DNA from: Chitinophagaceae bacterium
Lineage (GTDB): Bacteria > Bacteroidota > Bacteroidia > Chitinophagales > Chitinophagaceae
Assembly: GCA_016702745.1 (NCBI GenBank)
Contig: JADJDJ010000001.1
Span: 62,001 to 126,000, forward strand
Direction: 5' to 3'
DNA length: 64,000 nucleotides
Position 1 is the first letter of the stretch. Every line of letters begins with the position of its first letter. The notes beneath the pieces were generated by a model. The model saw only the letters and a list, made by a program, of their open reading frames with translations, ran no database searches and was not told the DNA's origin. Of this stretch, positions 52,820 through 61,602 are shown in pieces. The position numbers and the translations under genes were made by a program.

Positions 52820-54231
52820 TTAGTAAGACTGTTTATATACACTTCAATATTTGTATAAATTTTGGCCAGCTTCACCTGACTGGCATCAGCCGGATCGGCC
52901 GGGTTTAGTCCGTTTTTGGTTTCCCACTCATCGGGCATGCCGTCCTGATCCCGGTCGGCAGCTGGAGGTAAACTATTCAGTGTTGGCCATGCATTGATGG
53001 TTTGTTCAAAAGCAGTTCCATGCGGGAAGCCGCCCTGTACATCAATCAGCCTGCCGGTTCTGTTTTTTACATCGTTGATGATCCGCTGATCCAAAGTATC
53101 TCTTCGAAAACTGGCACCAGCTTTTTCCAGCACAGCAGTAAATGCTGCCGCGGCATCCTGTGTATACATCGGTTCTGTTGGAAAAGCTTTTTCCATCACG
53201 GCTGTTTTTTTGTCTGCTTCAGTACCACCATTTCCCATGTCAATTCCCAGCCAGTTGTTTTTAGAAACATCGCGCGCTTCATCCACTACATTGCCATCCA
53301 CAAACCATTTTCCAAAAGGAAGTGTTTCATTTTTGGAGGGATTGACAATCCGGTAGCGCACATTTTTATTAGTGGACGGACCGTATTTGTAATAATTATT
53401 GATGATATTATAGTTGCCGTCTTCCCCGCCATATACATTATTGCCACCCCAGTTATAAATCACATTATTCCTGAAATCGGCAAATTCCTTAGTAGCTCCC
53501 AGCCGGGTGCCGTTGAAACGGGGATTCCTGTTATTGCAATGAGCAAAAAGATTATGATGTGCGCTTAAGTGCATGCCGCCCCAGATACCTCCGAATCCAT
53601 GATGTTCCCAGTCTTTATCGCCTTCTTCAAAATGATAGGAGTAATTCAATGGTTCGGAAATGATATTCCATTGTAATGTGGTACTGTCACCTCCATAGAT
53701 GGAGAAACATTCATCAGTACTCCAGCTTACACTGCAGTGATCTATAATGATATTTTTCCGGCGGTTGCCACCAAAAGCATCATCATGTCCGCTGCCATCT
53801 ACCATTCCTTTGTTCTGGTACCGGTCACCCAGCCGGAAGCGGAGATAGCGGATAATCATATTATCACCACCCAGGCTCACAGGATGATCAGCGATACAGA
53901 TACCATCGCCGGGAGCGGTCTGTCCTGCAATGGTGATATCGCCTTTGATAGAAAGCGGGGATAATAAACGGATGGTGCCGGAGACTGTAAATACAATGAT
54001 ACGGGGTCCTTTGCTGTTAACGGCTTTTCGGAAACTGCCCTCGCCATCATCGTTCAGGTTAGATACGATCAATACTTTTCCGCCCCTGCCTCCAGAGGTA
54101 TATTTACCAAAACCCTCCGCACCGGGAAATGCGACAGGTATATTTTCAGCTGCTATGGGCTGAAGCGGCTGTGCGCAGGCACTGAGTTGAAGTCCTATGA
54201 CCAGCGCTACTGTATGGATCGCTTTTTTCAT
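52816..54231 (-). CDS. PL1-family pectate lyase, probable lipoprotein
   Basis: The 471-residue protein begins at 54231 with a signal ending LQLSACAQP, a lipobox candidate, so it is probably surface or periplasm-anchored. The beta-helix has AFPGAEGFGKYTSGGRGGKV, IAGQTAPGDGI, HDDAFGG, IIIDHCSVSWSTDE and NNRNPRFNGTRLG, typical of Bacteroidota PL1 lyases. A C-terminal DRDQDGMPDEWE segment is a calcium-binding dockerin/TSP3-like motif. It cleaves homogalacturonan to unsaturated oligomers, the GH105 and KduI substrates. A terminator-like hairpin separates it from susD. Confidence 0.88.
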   Translation of the reverse strand: MKKAIHTVALVIGLQLSACAQPLQPIAAENIPVAFPGAEGFGKYTSGGRGGKVLIVSNLNDDGEGSFRKAVNSKGPRIIVFTVSGTIRLLSPLSIKGDITIAGQTAPGDGICIADHPVSLGGDNMIIRYLRFRLGDRYQNKGMVDGSGHDDAFGGNRRKNIIIDHCSVSWSTDECFSIYGGDSTTLQWNIISEPLNYSYHFEEGDKDWEHHGFGGIWGGMHLSAHHNLFAHCNNRNPRFNGTRLGATKEFADFRNNVIYNWGGNNVYGGEDGNYNIINNYYKYGPSTNKNVRYRIVNPSKNETLPFGKWFVDGNVVDEARDVSKNNWLGIDMGNGGTEADKKTAVMEKAFPTEPMYTQDAAAAFTAVLEKAGASFRRDTLDQRIINDVKNRTGRLIDVQGGFPHGTAFEQTINAWPTLNSLPPAADRDQDGMPDEWETKNGLNPADPADASQVKLAKIYTNIEVYINSLTK

Positions 54232-54255
54232 ATATATATTGACGTGATAAAGAAA

Positions 54256-54291
54256 TGAAGGCTGCATCCTTTTAACAGGGATGCAGCCTTT
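54256..54291 (-). terminator. Hairpin between susD and the pectate lyase gene
   Basis: AAGGCTGCATCC pairs with GGATGCAGCCTT around a short loop. On the minus strand it is followed by TTCATTTCTTT. It lies downstream of susD and probably reduces read-through, giving more SusCD than enzyme. Confidence 0.7.
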
Positions 54292-54318
54292 AATTTATAA
54301 ATTAACCCAATGTGCGAA

Positions 54319-56178
54319 TCAGTACCCGGGATTCTGTTTCAGTTTGCCCTGGTAGGATGAAATGGTGGCGGCATCAAAGGGGAAGAGTTCGCTCTTGCCC
54401 GATACAAAATAGAATGCCAGTGCCTGCCACAGTGGTTTGTTTCCGGTACCATCCACGTCAATGACATTAGCTGTCAGATTTTGTGCCCAGTCAATCCTAA
54501 CCCATTTAGCTGCTGGTACCTGTGTGGTACCAGTTGTTCCGGTGGGGGGAACCTGGGTTGGTCTCCAGAAAGGTTTGGCACCTCCCACGCTATCAGCTGC
54601 TGAGTAGAAAACAATTTCTTCACCCACGTTTTTGTAATAGATGTACTGTGGTACATTGGCAAAAGCACCGGTCCGGTCTCGGATCTGTTGAATCTTTGCC
54701 CTGGCGTCTGCAATTTTAGCTGCCAGCAGGTTCCAGCGGATCAGGTCATATTTGCGGATGCCTTCATGACCGAATTCGAGGAATCGCTCATTCACAATAG
54801 CGTTAAAAAATCCGGCTTTATCGGTTGGTGTAACACCGATCAGACCGGTATTGCCACGGAAAGCTCTTCTTCTTACTTCTTCAAATGCGGAGATAGCCTG
54901 TGCGGTTGGACCGTTATTGATTTCATTAACTGCTTCTGCATACATCAATAAAACATCCGAGAAACGGATCAGTGACCAGTTGTACCCAACATTCAGCACA
55001 GTACCAGGGAGCAGGGGCACACGCCAGTCGCGACGGTATTTACCGGTATTCAGCTCTCCCAATCTGCGTTGACTTTTGATATTGGTGGCATTGGTGACCT
55101 GGTAATGAGTCAGGGTAACATCACGCCGGGTATCCACAGAGTCAAAAGCATAGAAATAGTTTGGCAGCATCACGATACCACCTCCACCAGCGCCATAGCG
55201 GGAGGCATTGTTCAGGTTAGGGCCATCATAATTGCCCATCCGGCTGTCGCTGTTGCTGTTTCCTCCACCTGCTCCAACTTCCCAAATGATTTCTCCCTGT
55301 GGGTCATAGACAAAGGAGGTTACATTGCGCCAGATCGTTTCATAATTTGGATTCAGGGTATGTTGATCCCTGCGTGCCATCATTTCCTCGCATTCCTGTT
55401 TGGCGATGTTGTAGTAAGTGAGATAATCACTCCTTCTTTCCATCTGTCCATTGCTGCGAAGTGAATACCCGCCTCGGTGAAGGGCCAATCTGGCACGTAA
55501 TGCCATGGCTACACCCTTGGTGATTCTTTCACTTCTGGCTCCGGCATCGGTTCTCCAGGGTAGTAATCCTTTGGCTGTTTGTAAATCTGTCAGTAGTTTA
55601 TCATAAACAGAATCCCTGTCAGACTTAGGAATAAAAAGATCTGTTTGTTTATAAGCGGGTACCATCGGGGCCGGTACATCACCCCAGTTCAGCATCAGCT
55701 GAAAGAGATATTGTGCACGTAATACCAATGCTTCGCCATGCAGTCTTTTCAGAATAGCCTGGTCGCTGGCAGAACCACTGCTGTATTGAGTCATCAGCGG
55801 TATCTGTTCAATACAAAGATTGGCTTTTTCCAATCCGCGGTATAATTTCCTGAAAGGGTTGGAGAATTCAGCATTGGTGAGTAAGAGCTGATAACGGCCA
55901 ATGCCACGGCGGCCATTGTCGATACCTCCGCTGGCGATTCCTTCATCAGTGTCATAGGGATAATACATACTGATACGGATACCGTAGCCATTATCACCCT
56001 GCAACTCGTCATACACACCCACTACTGCAGTGAGTGCATTGGAGACATCGGAAAATGCCTGTGGAACGCTGTATTGCGATACAGCGTCCACTTCTGTATA
56101 CTTTTTACAACCGGCAGCCGTGATGACCGTGGCCAGGATGGTGGCGGCTGCGATGGATTGAATCATTTTATTTTTCAT
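54319..56178 (-). CDS. SusD/RagB-family surface glycan-binding lipoprotein
   Basis: The 619-residue protein has a signal with lipobox ITAAGC at the N-terminus. SusD helices follow: AFSDVSNALTAVVGVYDEL, KLHGEALVLRAQYLFQLMLNWGDVP and WSLIRFSDVLLMYAEAVNEI, with RFLEFGHEGIRKYDLIRW near the end. It caps the SusC channel and binds oligosaccharide. The stop is 18 bp from susC's partner side. With this gene neighbourhood pectin oligomers are the likely ligand. Confidence 0.93.
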   Translation of the reverse strand: MKNKMIQSIAAATILATVITAAGCKKYTEVDAVSQYSVPQAFSDVSNALTAVVGVYDELQGDNGYGIRISMYYPYDTDEGIASGGIDNGRRGIGRYQLLLTNAEFSNPFRKLYRGLEKANLCIEQIPLMTQYSSGSASDQAILKRLHGEALVLRAQYLFQLMLNWGDVPAPMVPAYKQTDLFIPKSDRDSVYDKLLTDLQTAKGLLPWRTDAGARSERITKGVAMALRARLALHRGGYSLRSNGQMERRSDYLTYYNIAKQECEEMMARRDQHTLNPNYETIWRNVTSFVYDPQGEIIWEVGAGGGNSNSDSRMGNYDGPNLNNASRYGAGGGGIVMLPNYFYAFDSVDTRRDVTLTHYQVTNATNIKSQRRLGELNTGKYRRDWRVPLLPGTVLNVGYNWSLIRFSDVLLMYAEAVNEINNGPTAQAISAFEEVRRRAFRGNTGLIGVTPTDKAGFFNAIVNERFLEFGHEGIRKYDLIRWNLLAAKIADARAKIQQIRDRTGAFANVPQYIYYKNVGEEIVFYSAADSVGGAKPFWRPTQVPPTGTTGTTQVPAAKWVRIDWAQNLTANVIDVDGTGNKPLWQALAFYFVSGKSELFPFDAATISSYQGKLKQNPGY

Positions 56179-56196
56179 ACCGAATCGTTTTTTAAA

Positions 56197-59100
56197 TTAA
56201 AAAGTAACATTTACACCAATCAGCCAGGTGCGGGACCTTGGATAAGCGGCAAAGTCAACACCCGGTGTGAGCGGGTCACTTCTTCTGGCCGTTACATCGG
56301 GATCATACCCGGTATAATCAGAGATAGTAGCCAGGTTATTCACGGTGCCGTAAATCCTGAAATTGGTGATCTTCACTTTGTCCAGCACTCTTTTAGGAAG
56401 GGTGTATCCCAAAGTGATATTGTTGAACCGAAGGTATGATCCGTCTTCAATAGCCCAGGAATGCAGCCACCAGCGTTGTACTCTTACCGGAGACCAGATC
56501 GTTGCATTGGCATTGAGTTTGGCCAGTTCAGTGGGATCGGTAACCCGGATACCCTGGTCATTGATATTGGTAAAACGCTGATTCATGATCCCCAGCATAT
56601 TCAGGTTGGAGAAAGCGCCATCAGTCCATTCCAGCTTATTGGCATTGTAGATATCATTCCCCACTACAAAATTCACAAACACAGACAGGTCAAAGTTTTT
56701 ATAGGCAATCTGGTTGGTCCAGCCACCGATAAAATCAGGATTGGCATTACCAATCACCTGACGATCGCCATCAGGAGTGATCACACCGTCGCCATTGAGA
56801 TCTCTCCATTTCAGCATACCGGGTTGAGGAGCACCATAAACAGCATTGGCTGCAATACCTGTTTTCAAAGTATAGGCACCTGTACCGCTGTTGTAGTTGA
56901 AGTCCTCAACTTTATAAAAACCATCGGTTACAAATCCATACATCAGTCCGATAGGTTTACCAACTTCCACTAAATAGTCGTCAACTCCGTCAGAACCCTG
57001 CCATCCGGAGTTCCGGGTTTGCGACTGAGGGCCGCCCAGGCTTTCCACACGGTTTTTATTGAAGGAAATATTGAAATTGGAATTCCAGCTGAAGTTCTTG
57101 GTGTTAACAGGAGTAGCACCCAGTTGTATTTCGATACCCCTGTTGGAAGTGGCACCGATATTTTGTAACTGGGAAGTATAACCTGTTGTAGGGGGGATGG
57201 CCACGGCCAGCAACAGATTCTTTGCTGAATTCTTATAAATGTCGATGTTCAGCTGTACTTTGTTTTTAAACAGTGAGAGGTCGATTCCAAAGTTGCGGGT
57301 CACATTCTTTTCCCAGATCAGGTTCGGATTTGCGAGCGCAGAAGGTGCAAAGCCGGGAACGATAGAGTGGTTGAATGCATACTGACCGGTAACGCCATAC
57401 AGTTGCTCATACAGCAGGTTGCCGATACGGTTATTACCTACGGAACCATATCCAAAACGAAGTTTCGCATCACTGACCCAGTTTACATTCTCCATGAATT
57501 TTTCACGGGAGAAACGCCAGGCCAGAGATCCGGAAGGGAAAAGTTCTGAGGCATTTTCGGTTCTGAACTTGGAGGAACGATCAGAACGCAGATTGAAATT
57601 GAAAAGGTATTTATCATCATAGGCATAACTAACCCTTCCAAAGAAAGAAGCCAGTTTAGCCGCCGGTTCAACAAAAGAGGTCACAACAGATGGTGGGTTA
57701 GTGGTACCGGTAGGAGCTGAGCCCAGTTGCATATTGGCGAGTGCTTTCTCCGGTGTGATATCTGAAGGAAAATAGCGTGTTTCCAGGTTATTCTGTTTGG
57801 AACGCTGGTCAACCACTTCCTGTCCGAAAAGCACGGTGATATCATGGTGCTTTCTGTAATTGTTAACCGCCCATTGGATGGTGTTGGAATTACTGAGTGT
57901 ATGATTCTTTTGCTGACCAATGGAGGCTACCGGTAAAGAAGCAAAGTTGCGGGCCGTACCGGTGATTTTACTGTAAAACAGATTGGTTTCAACAGCCGCA
58001 TTGTCAAATCCGAATGTAGAACGGAGGGTTACATTTTTGAAAAGATTATAACCGGCATAGGCCGTCAAATAGAGTGCCCTTGTGTTTTGTTTGCGGTATT
58101 CCGCTTCCGTCAGGATAACCGGATTGGTGGCACCTGAAGAAGCAAGGAAATAAGCTTCGTCAAAATCGTCGATTCCAAAACCGGGACGTGGTAATTCAAA
58201 AGGTCGGTAATTGATGGCATGCCGCATTCTGTTGGTGGAACGGGTACCACTGTTGGTGGTACCAATACCCTGAATTTCCTGATCCAAATAACGGGCAGTG
58301 AAACCTACTCTTAATTTTTCACTGGCTTTATGGTCAATCTTAAAGTTGACCAGTTTCCTGTCGAAGCCTGATTCCAGTTGAACCCCTTCTTCTTTATTAG
58401 CAGTAAGACTCAGGTTAAAAGTAGTCGTGGCATTACCGCCGTTCAGGGAAACATTATGTTGCTGGAACATGGCTTTTCTGCCGAATACTTCTTTCTGCCA
58501 GTTAATCATGGGATATTCCCGGTACACATTCAGGGTGTCCCATGTGGTTCCATAGGTCTGTGCAAAACTGGCACTGTCGGTAGCGCTTCCGCGGCTGCGT
58601 TCATACTGCCAGCGAACAAAATTGTAGGGATCCATGACATCCTGGAATTTTGATAATTCCCGAAATCCATAAGATCCGTTATAGTTTACCTGTGTCTTGC
58701 CATTGCGGCCTCCCTTGGTGGTGATGATCACCACACCATTGGCGCCACGGGCACCGTAAATAGCCGTGGTGGAAGCATCTTTCAATACATCCACAGTAGC
58801 AATGTCCTGGGGAGAAATCACAGAGAGTGCATTTTCAACCTGAACACCATCCACAATATAAAGCGGGGAATTGTCCTGGGTAATTGAACCGCCTCCCCTT
58901 ACCCTTACAATGATATCCGCTCCGGGTGCACCTTCAGTAGAAGTCAGTTGCACACCGGCCAGTTTACCCTGCAGGGCTTCTGCTGCAGATGACAGGGGGA
59001 AGTCTTTTAATTGTTTGGAATTGACTGAAGAGACAGAACCGGTGAGGTCTTTTCTTTTGATGGTGGTATAACCAACAACCACTACATCTTCCATAGCCCT

Positions 59101-59415
59101 TATTTCAGCAATCAAATCCACATCAATCACCGCACGGTTGTTAATGGCTGCTTCATAGGCGGTGTAGGAGGCACTGGTGAAGACCAGTGCGGTGGCTTTC
59201 CCATCCACCTTCAGTTTGTAATTGCCCTGCGCATCAGTGGTGGTTGAAATCTTGGTTCCTTTTACGGTAACAGTTACACCGGGCAGTCCCAGTTTGGTGT
59301 CAGAAGAAGTTACTGTTCCGGTAATCTCTCTTCCCTGTGCCGCAAGATAATTGGCTGGAGCCATTGCCAATAGCAGCAATAGGCATAGCCCCGCGGATTT
59401 AAGCATTCTGATCAT
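56197..59415 (-). CDS. SusC/RagA-family TonB-dependent transporter
   Basis: The 1,072-residue protein has a signal peptide (LCLLLLLAMAPANYLAAQ) and a carboxypeptidase-regulatory-like domain (GREITGTVTSSDTKLGLPGV). A TonB-box-like DVVVVGYTTIKRKDLTGSVS precedes a plug domain with VRVRGGGSITQDNSPLYIVD and IYGARGANGVVIITTKGG. A 22-strand barrel follows, ending RSRTWLIGVNVTF. It imports oligogalacturonides with SusD. ATG 59415 or the in-frame ATG at 59406 could start it. Confidence 0.94.
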   Translation of the reverse strand: MIRMLKSAGLCLLLLLAMAPANYLAAQGREITGTVTSSDTKLGLPGVTVTVKGTKISTTTDAQGNYKLKVDGKATALVFTSASYTAYEAAINNRAVIDVDLIAEIRAMEDVVVVGYTTIKRKDLTGSVSSVNSKQLKDFPLSSAAEALQGKLAGVQLTSTEGAPGADIIVRVRGGGSITQDNSPLYIVDGVQVENALSVISPQDIATVDVLKDASTTAIYGARGANGVVIITTKGGRNGKTQVNYNGSYGFRELSKFQDVMDPYNFVRWQYERSRGSATDSASFAQTYGTTWDTLNVYREYPMINWQKEVFGRKAMFQQHNVSLNGGNATTTFNLSLTANKEEGVQLESGFDRKLVNFKIDHKASEKLRVGFTARYLDQEIQGIGTTNSGTRSTNRMRHAINYRPFELPRPGFGIDDFDEAYFLASSGATNPVILTEAEYRKQNTRALYLTAYAGYNLFKNVTLRSTFGFDNAAVETNLFYSKITGTARNFASLPVASIGQQKNHTLSNSNTIQWAVNNYRKHHDITVLFGQEVVDQRSKQNNLETRYFPSDITPEKALANMQLGSAPTGTTNPPSVVTSFVEPAAKLASFFGRVSYAYDDKYLFNFNLRSDRSSKFRTENASELFPSGSLAWRFSREKFMENVNWVSDAKLRFGYGSVGNNRIGNLLYEQLYGVTGQYAFNHSIVPGFAPSALANPNLIWEKNVTRNFGIDLSLFKNKVQLNIDIYKNSAKNLLLAVAIPPTTGYTSQLQNIGATSNRGIEIQLGATPVNTKNFSWNSNFNISFNKNRVESLGGPQSQTRNSGWQGSDGVDDYLVEVGKPIGLMYGFVTDGFYKVEDFNYNSGTGAYTLKTGIAANAVYGAPQPGMLKWRDLNGDGVITPDGDRQVIGNANPDFIGGWTNQIAYKNFDLSVFVNFVVGNDIYNANKLEWTDGAFSNLNMLGIMNQRFTNINDQGIRVTDPTELAKLNANATIWSPVRVQRWWLHSWAIEDGSYLRFNNITLGYTLPKRVLDKVKITNFRIYGTVNNLATISDYTGYDPDVTARRSDPLTPGVDFAAYPRSRTWLIGVNVTF

Positions 59416-59976
59416 GTTGCATTTGTTTTAAGGATAACGAGGATGAAAATTTATCTGTCAGCTAAACTGCCAATAAAAAGAACCGGTATACCGGATGGTC
59501 ATTAAGCCTTTCCTGTAATAATTCTGCAGTAATCAACACTTGCCTGAATGATCAGCCGGTCAATGACTGAATGGAGTAAAATGATTGGATGCCGGATCCA
59601 GAAAGGGGATCCTTTTGTGGAGAGCGAGGCAATCGTTTTAATTCGCAAGCAGTCAACTTTGGCAGGAAAGAAAGCTTTTAGGTAGTCAGTTTTCTTTCTT
59701 TGCCATAACAAGTCTACATAGAACTTGGCGGGAATAAGCCGACTTAAATCTATTTTTTTACGCAATCGTTCCCGGCATCGTTATCAGCAGAACTTACTGT
59801 AATCCAAAGAGTAATGAAGAATATCCGATTTGTTTCAGGAGCGCAGTTTCAGAATAGTACAGGAGGGTTATATTATCAAATTTTATATATAAACCCATCC
59901 CGGATATGCAGCTTAAATGAGGGGGAAAGACTCTAAATGAGTAACTTTAACCAGTGCCTCCGGGGCATTCTTAAAC
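59416..59976. other. Intergenic region between susC and lacI: control region
   Basis: It contains the perfect palindrome CCGGTATACCGG (59483-59494) close to susC and the operator candidate at 59760. The minus-strand open frame at 59502-59765 has no family likeness and overlaps the operator, so it is not called. Confidence 0.55.
59760..59775 (+). promoter_or_regulatory. Candidate LacI-type operator between susC and lacI
   Basis: ACGCAATCGTTCCCGG, matching the uxaC and GH28 sites at 14 of 16 positions. It is placed to control susC, lacI or both. Confidence 0.6.
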
Positions 59977-61032
59977 ATGAAATTCGAAGCAGTCACCATA
60001 AAGGATATAGCCAGGGCTTTAGGGCTTTCAACCTCCACAGTTTCAAGGGCTTTGAGGGATAGTTATGAGATCAGTCAGGAAACCAAAAAGCTGGTCCTGG
60101 ATTATGCCCAAAAGATCAATTATCACCCGAATCCCATTGCACTCAGTCTGAAAGAGCGAAGAAGCCGGTCGATCGGAATGATCGTTTGCGAAATAGCCAA
60201 CAGTTATTTTTCTCAGGTCATCAATGGTGCTGAATCTATTGCCTATAACAGGGGTTATAATGTGATTATCGGACAAAGCCGGGAATCATTTGAAAGGGAG
60301 ATGCTGAACCTGCAATACCTGACTTCCCGTTCCATTGACGGTTTGATCATTTCCGTTTCTGCCGAAACAAAGGATTTCTCGTATTTCAAGGAACTCAGTC
60401 AAAAAGGAATGCCCATTGTATTTTTCGACCGGATTGTTGATAATGTGGAGACTCATAAAGTAATCGTGGATAATTACAAGGGGGCCTATGATGCCACGGT
60501 ACACCTGATCCGGAACGGGTACCGGAATATTGCAACGCTTTCCAATGCACCGGTTTTGTCCATTGCGCGGGACCGGCTCGCTGGGTATAAAGCCGCATTA
60601 CAGGATAACGGGCTGGAGGTAAAAGAAGAAATGATCCGTCATTGTGTGCATGGCGGCATGTTACTGGATGAAGTGGAAACAGCCATGAAAGATTTGCTGG
60701 CGCTTAAAAATAAACCCGATGCTATTCTGGCGGCTGCAGATAAACTAACGACAGGCTGCCTTCGGATACTGAAAGCAAATGGCCTTAAAGTGCCTGATGA
60801 TATGGCCCTCGTTGGGTTTTCAAATACTGACCTGACTGAACTGCTCGATCCCCCGCTTTCCGTGATCAGGCAACCTGCATTTGAAATGGGAGAAGTGGCC
60901 ACAGATTTATTATTGCAGTTAATTGAAAGTAAAAGACCGGTTACGGAATTCGAAACCAGGGTGCTTACTACAGAATTGATTGTCCGCGACTCCTCAAAAC
61001 CCATCCGGAATAAAGTCCGGGCAATGGTTTGA
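59977..61032 (+). CDS. LacI-family transcriptional regulator of the pectin locus
   Basis: The 351-residue protein has the LacI HTH (VTIKDIARALGLSTSTVSRA, about 6-25), the hinge helix region NPIALSLKERRSRSIG and a periplasmic-binding-like sensor domain (IGMIVCEIANSYFSQVINGAE; VGFSNTDLTELLDPPLSVIRQ). It is divergent from susC. The ligand is probably a uronate intermediate; this and repressor/activator mode are inferred. Three matching operator candidates lie in the locus. Confidence 0.9.
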   Translation: MKFEAVTIKDIARALGLSTSTVSRALRDSYEISQETKKLVLDYAQKINYHPNPIALSLKERRSRSIGMIVCEIANSYFSQVINGAESIAYNRGYNVIIGQSRESFEREMLNLQYLTSRSIDGLIISVSAETKDFSYFKELSQKGMPIVFFDRIVDNVETHKVIVDNYKGAYDATVHLIRNGYRNIATLSNAPVLSIARDRLAGYKAALQDNGLEVKEEMIRHCVHGGMLLDEVETAMKDLLALKNKPDAILAAADKLTTGCLRILKANGLKVPDDMALVGFSNTDLTELLDPPLSVIRQPAFEMGEVATDLLLQLIESKRPVTEFETRVLTTELIVRDSSKPIRNKVRAMV

Positions 61033-61060
61033 TTCCGGGGTTGTTTTACCTGTTTTAATT

Positions 61061-61092
61061 TTTGGAACACATGTAGCTGGCGGCTATATTTG
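61061..61092 (+). promoter_or_regulatory. Promoter of tRNA-Ala
   Basis: TTTG (61061-61064), a 20 bp spacer and TATATTTG (61085-61092): a full consensus Bacteroidota housekeeping promoter. Confidence 0.8.
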
Positions 61093-61104
61093 CAGCCCGA
61101 AGAA

Positions 61105-61178
61105 GGGGGTTTAGCTCAGCTGGCTAGAGCGTTTGCATGGCATGCAAAAGGTCACCGGTTCGACTCCGGTAACCTCCA
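61105..61178 (+). tRNA. tRNA-Ala(GGC)
   Basis: The 74 nt cloverleaf has acceptor GGGGGTT/AACCTCC (one G-U pair), anticodon arm TTTGC ATGGCAT GCAAA with anticodon GGC, and T-arm ACCGG TTCGACT CCGGT. Discriminator A73; CCA is not encoded. Confidence 0.96.
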
Positions 61179-61183
61179 CTCTC

Positions 61184-61290
61184 AGCCGCCATAGCCTTGG
61201 CGAAGGCGGCTCTCACATTTCAGCCGCCATAGCTTTAGCGAAGGCGGCTATTTCATTTCCAACCGCCTCGGCAATAGCCAAGGTTTCCAA
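61184..61290. repeat. REP-like palindrome cluster after tRNA-Ala
   Basis: Two palindromes of the form AGCCGCCATAGC...GCGAAGGCGGCT (about 61184-61212 and 61221-61249) are followed by a decayed third (CCGCCTCGGCAATAGCC). This is the same family as the units at 20086 and 34011. The remaining stretch to 61602 holds no further feature that I can see. Confidence 0.75.
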
Positions 61291-61602
61291 ATTTGCGTGT
61301 AGCATCAATCCTCCTCACAAAACTTGACATCCGCAAAATCGTTTTCTGCATTTTTTTACTGTGCGATTATATCATCTCTTCTTTGTCGAATAATTTTCTC
61401 ATAGCTCCGGGTTAAAAAATGAATGCTGCCAGCTATTTTTTGTAGAAATGAAGCTACATAATAACCCTTAGCAGCTAGCTTATACTCCGACCATTTGAAC
61501 AGGAATAAAGCAATCCATACGCTGACCTTTCTCAATGATATTTAAAAAATAAAAATATAACTTTAATGAAGTCGTAATTTTTGTTTCATATTACATTCTG
61601 CT

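Noticed and set aside
59502..59765. 87-codon minus-strand frame upstream of susC
   Set aside because: No family likeness or start signal, and it overlaps the operator candidate in the control region.
61184..61290. CRISPR-like array after tRNA-Ala
   Set aside because: The units are palindromes of about 28 bp with almost no spacer, only two to three copies, and related single units occur elsewhere; no cas genes.
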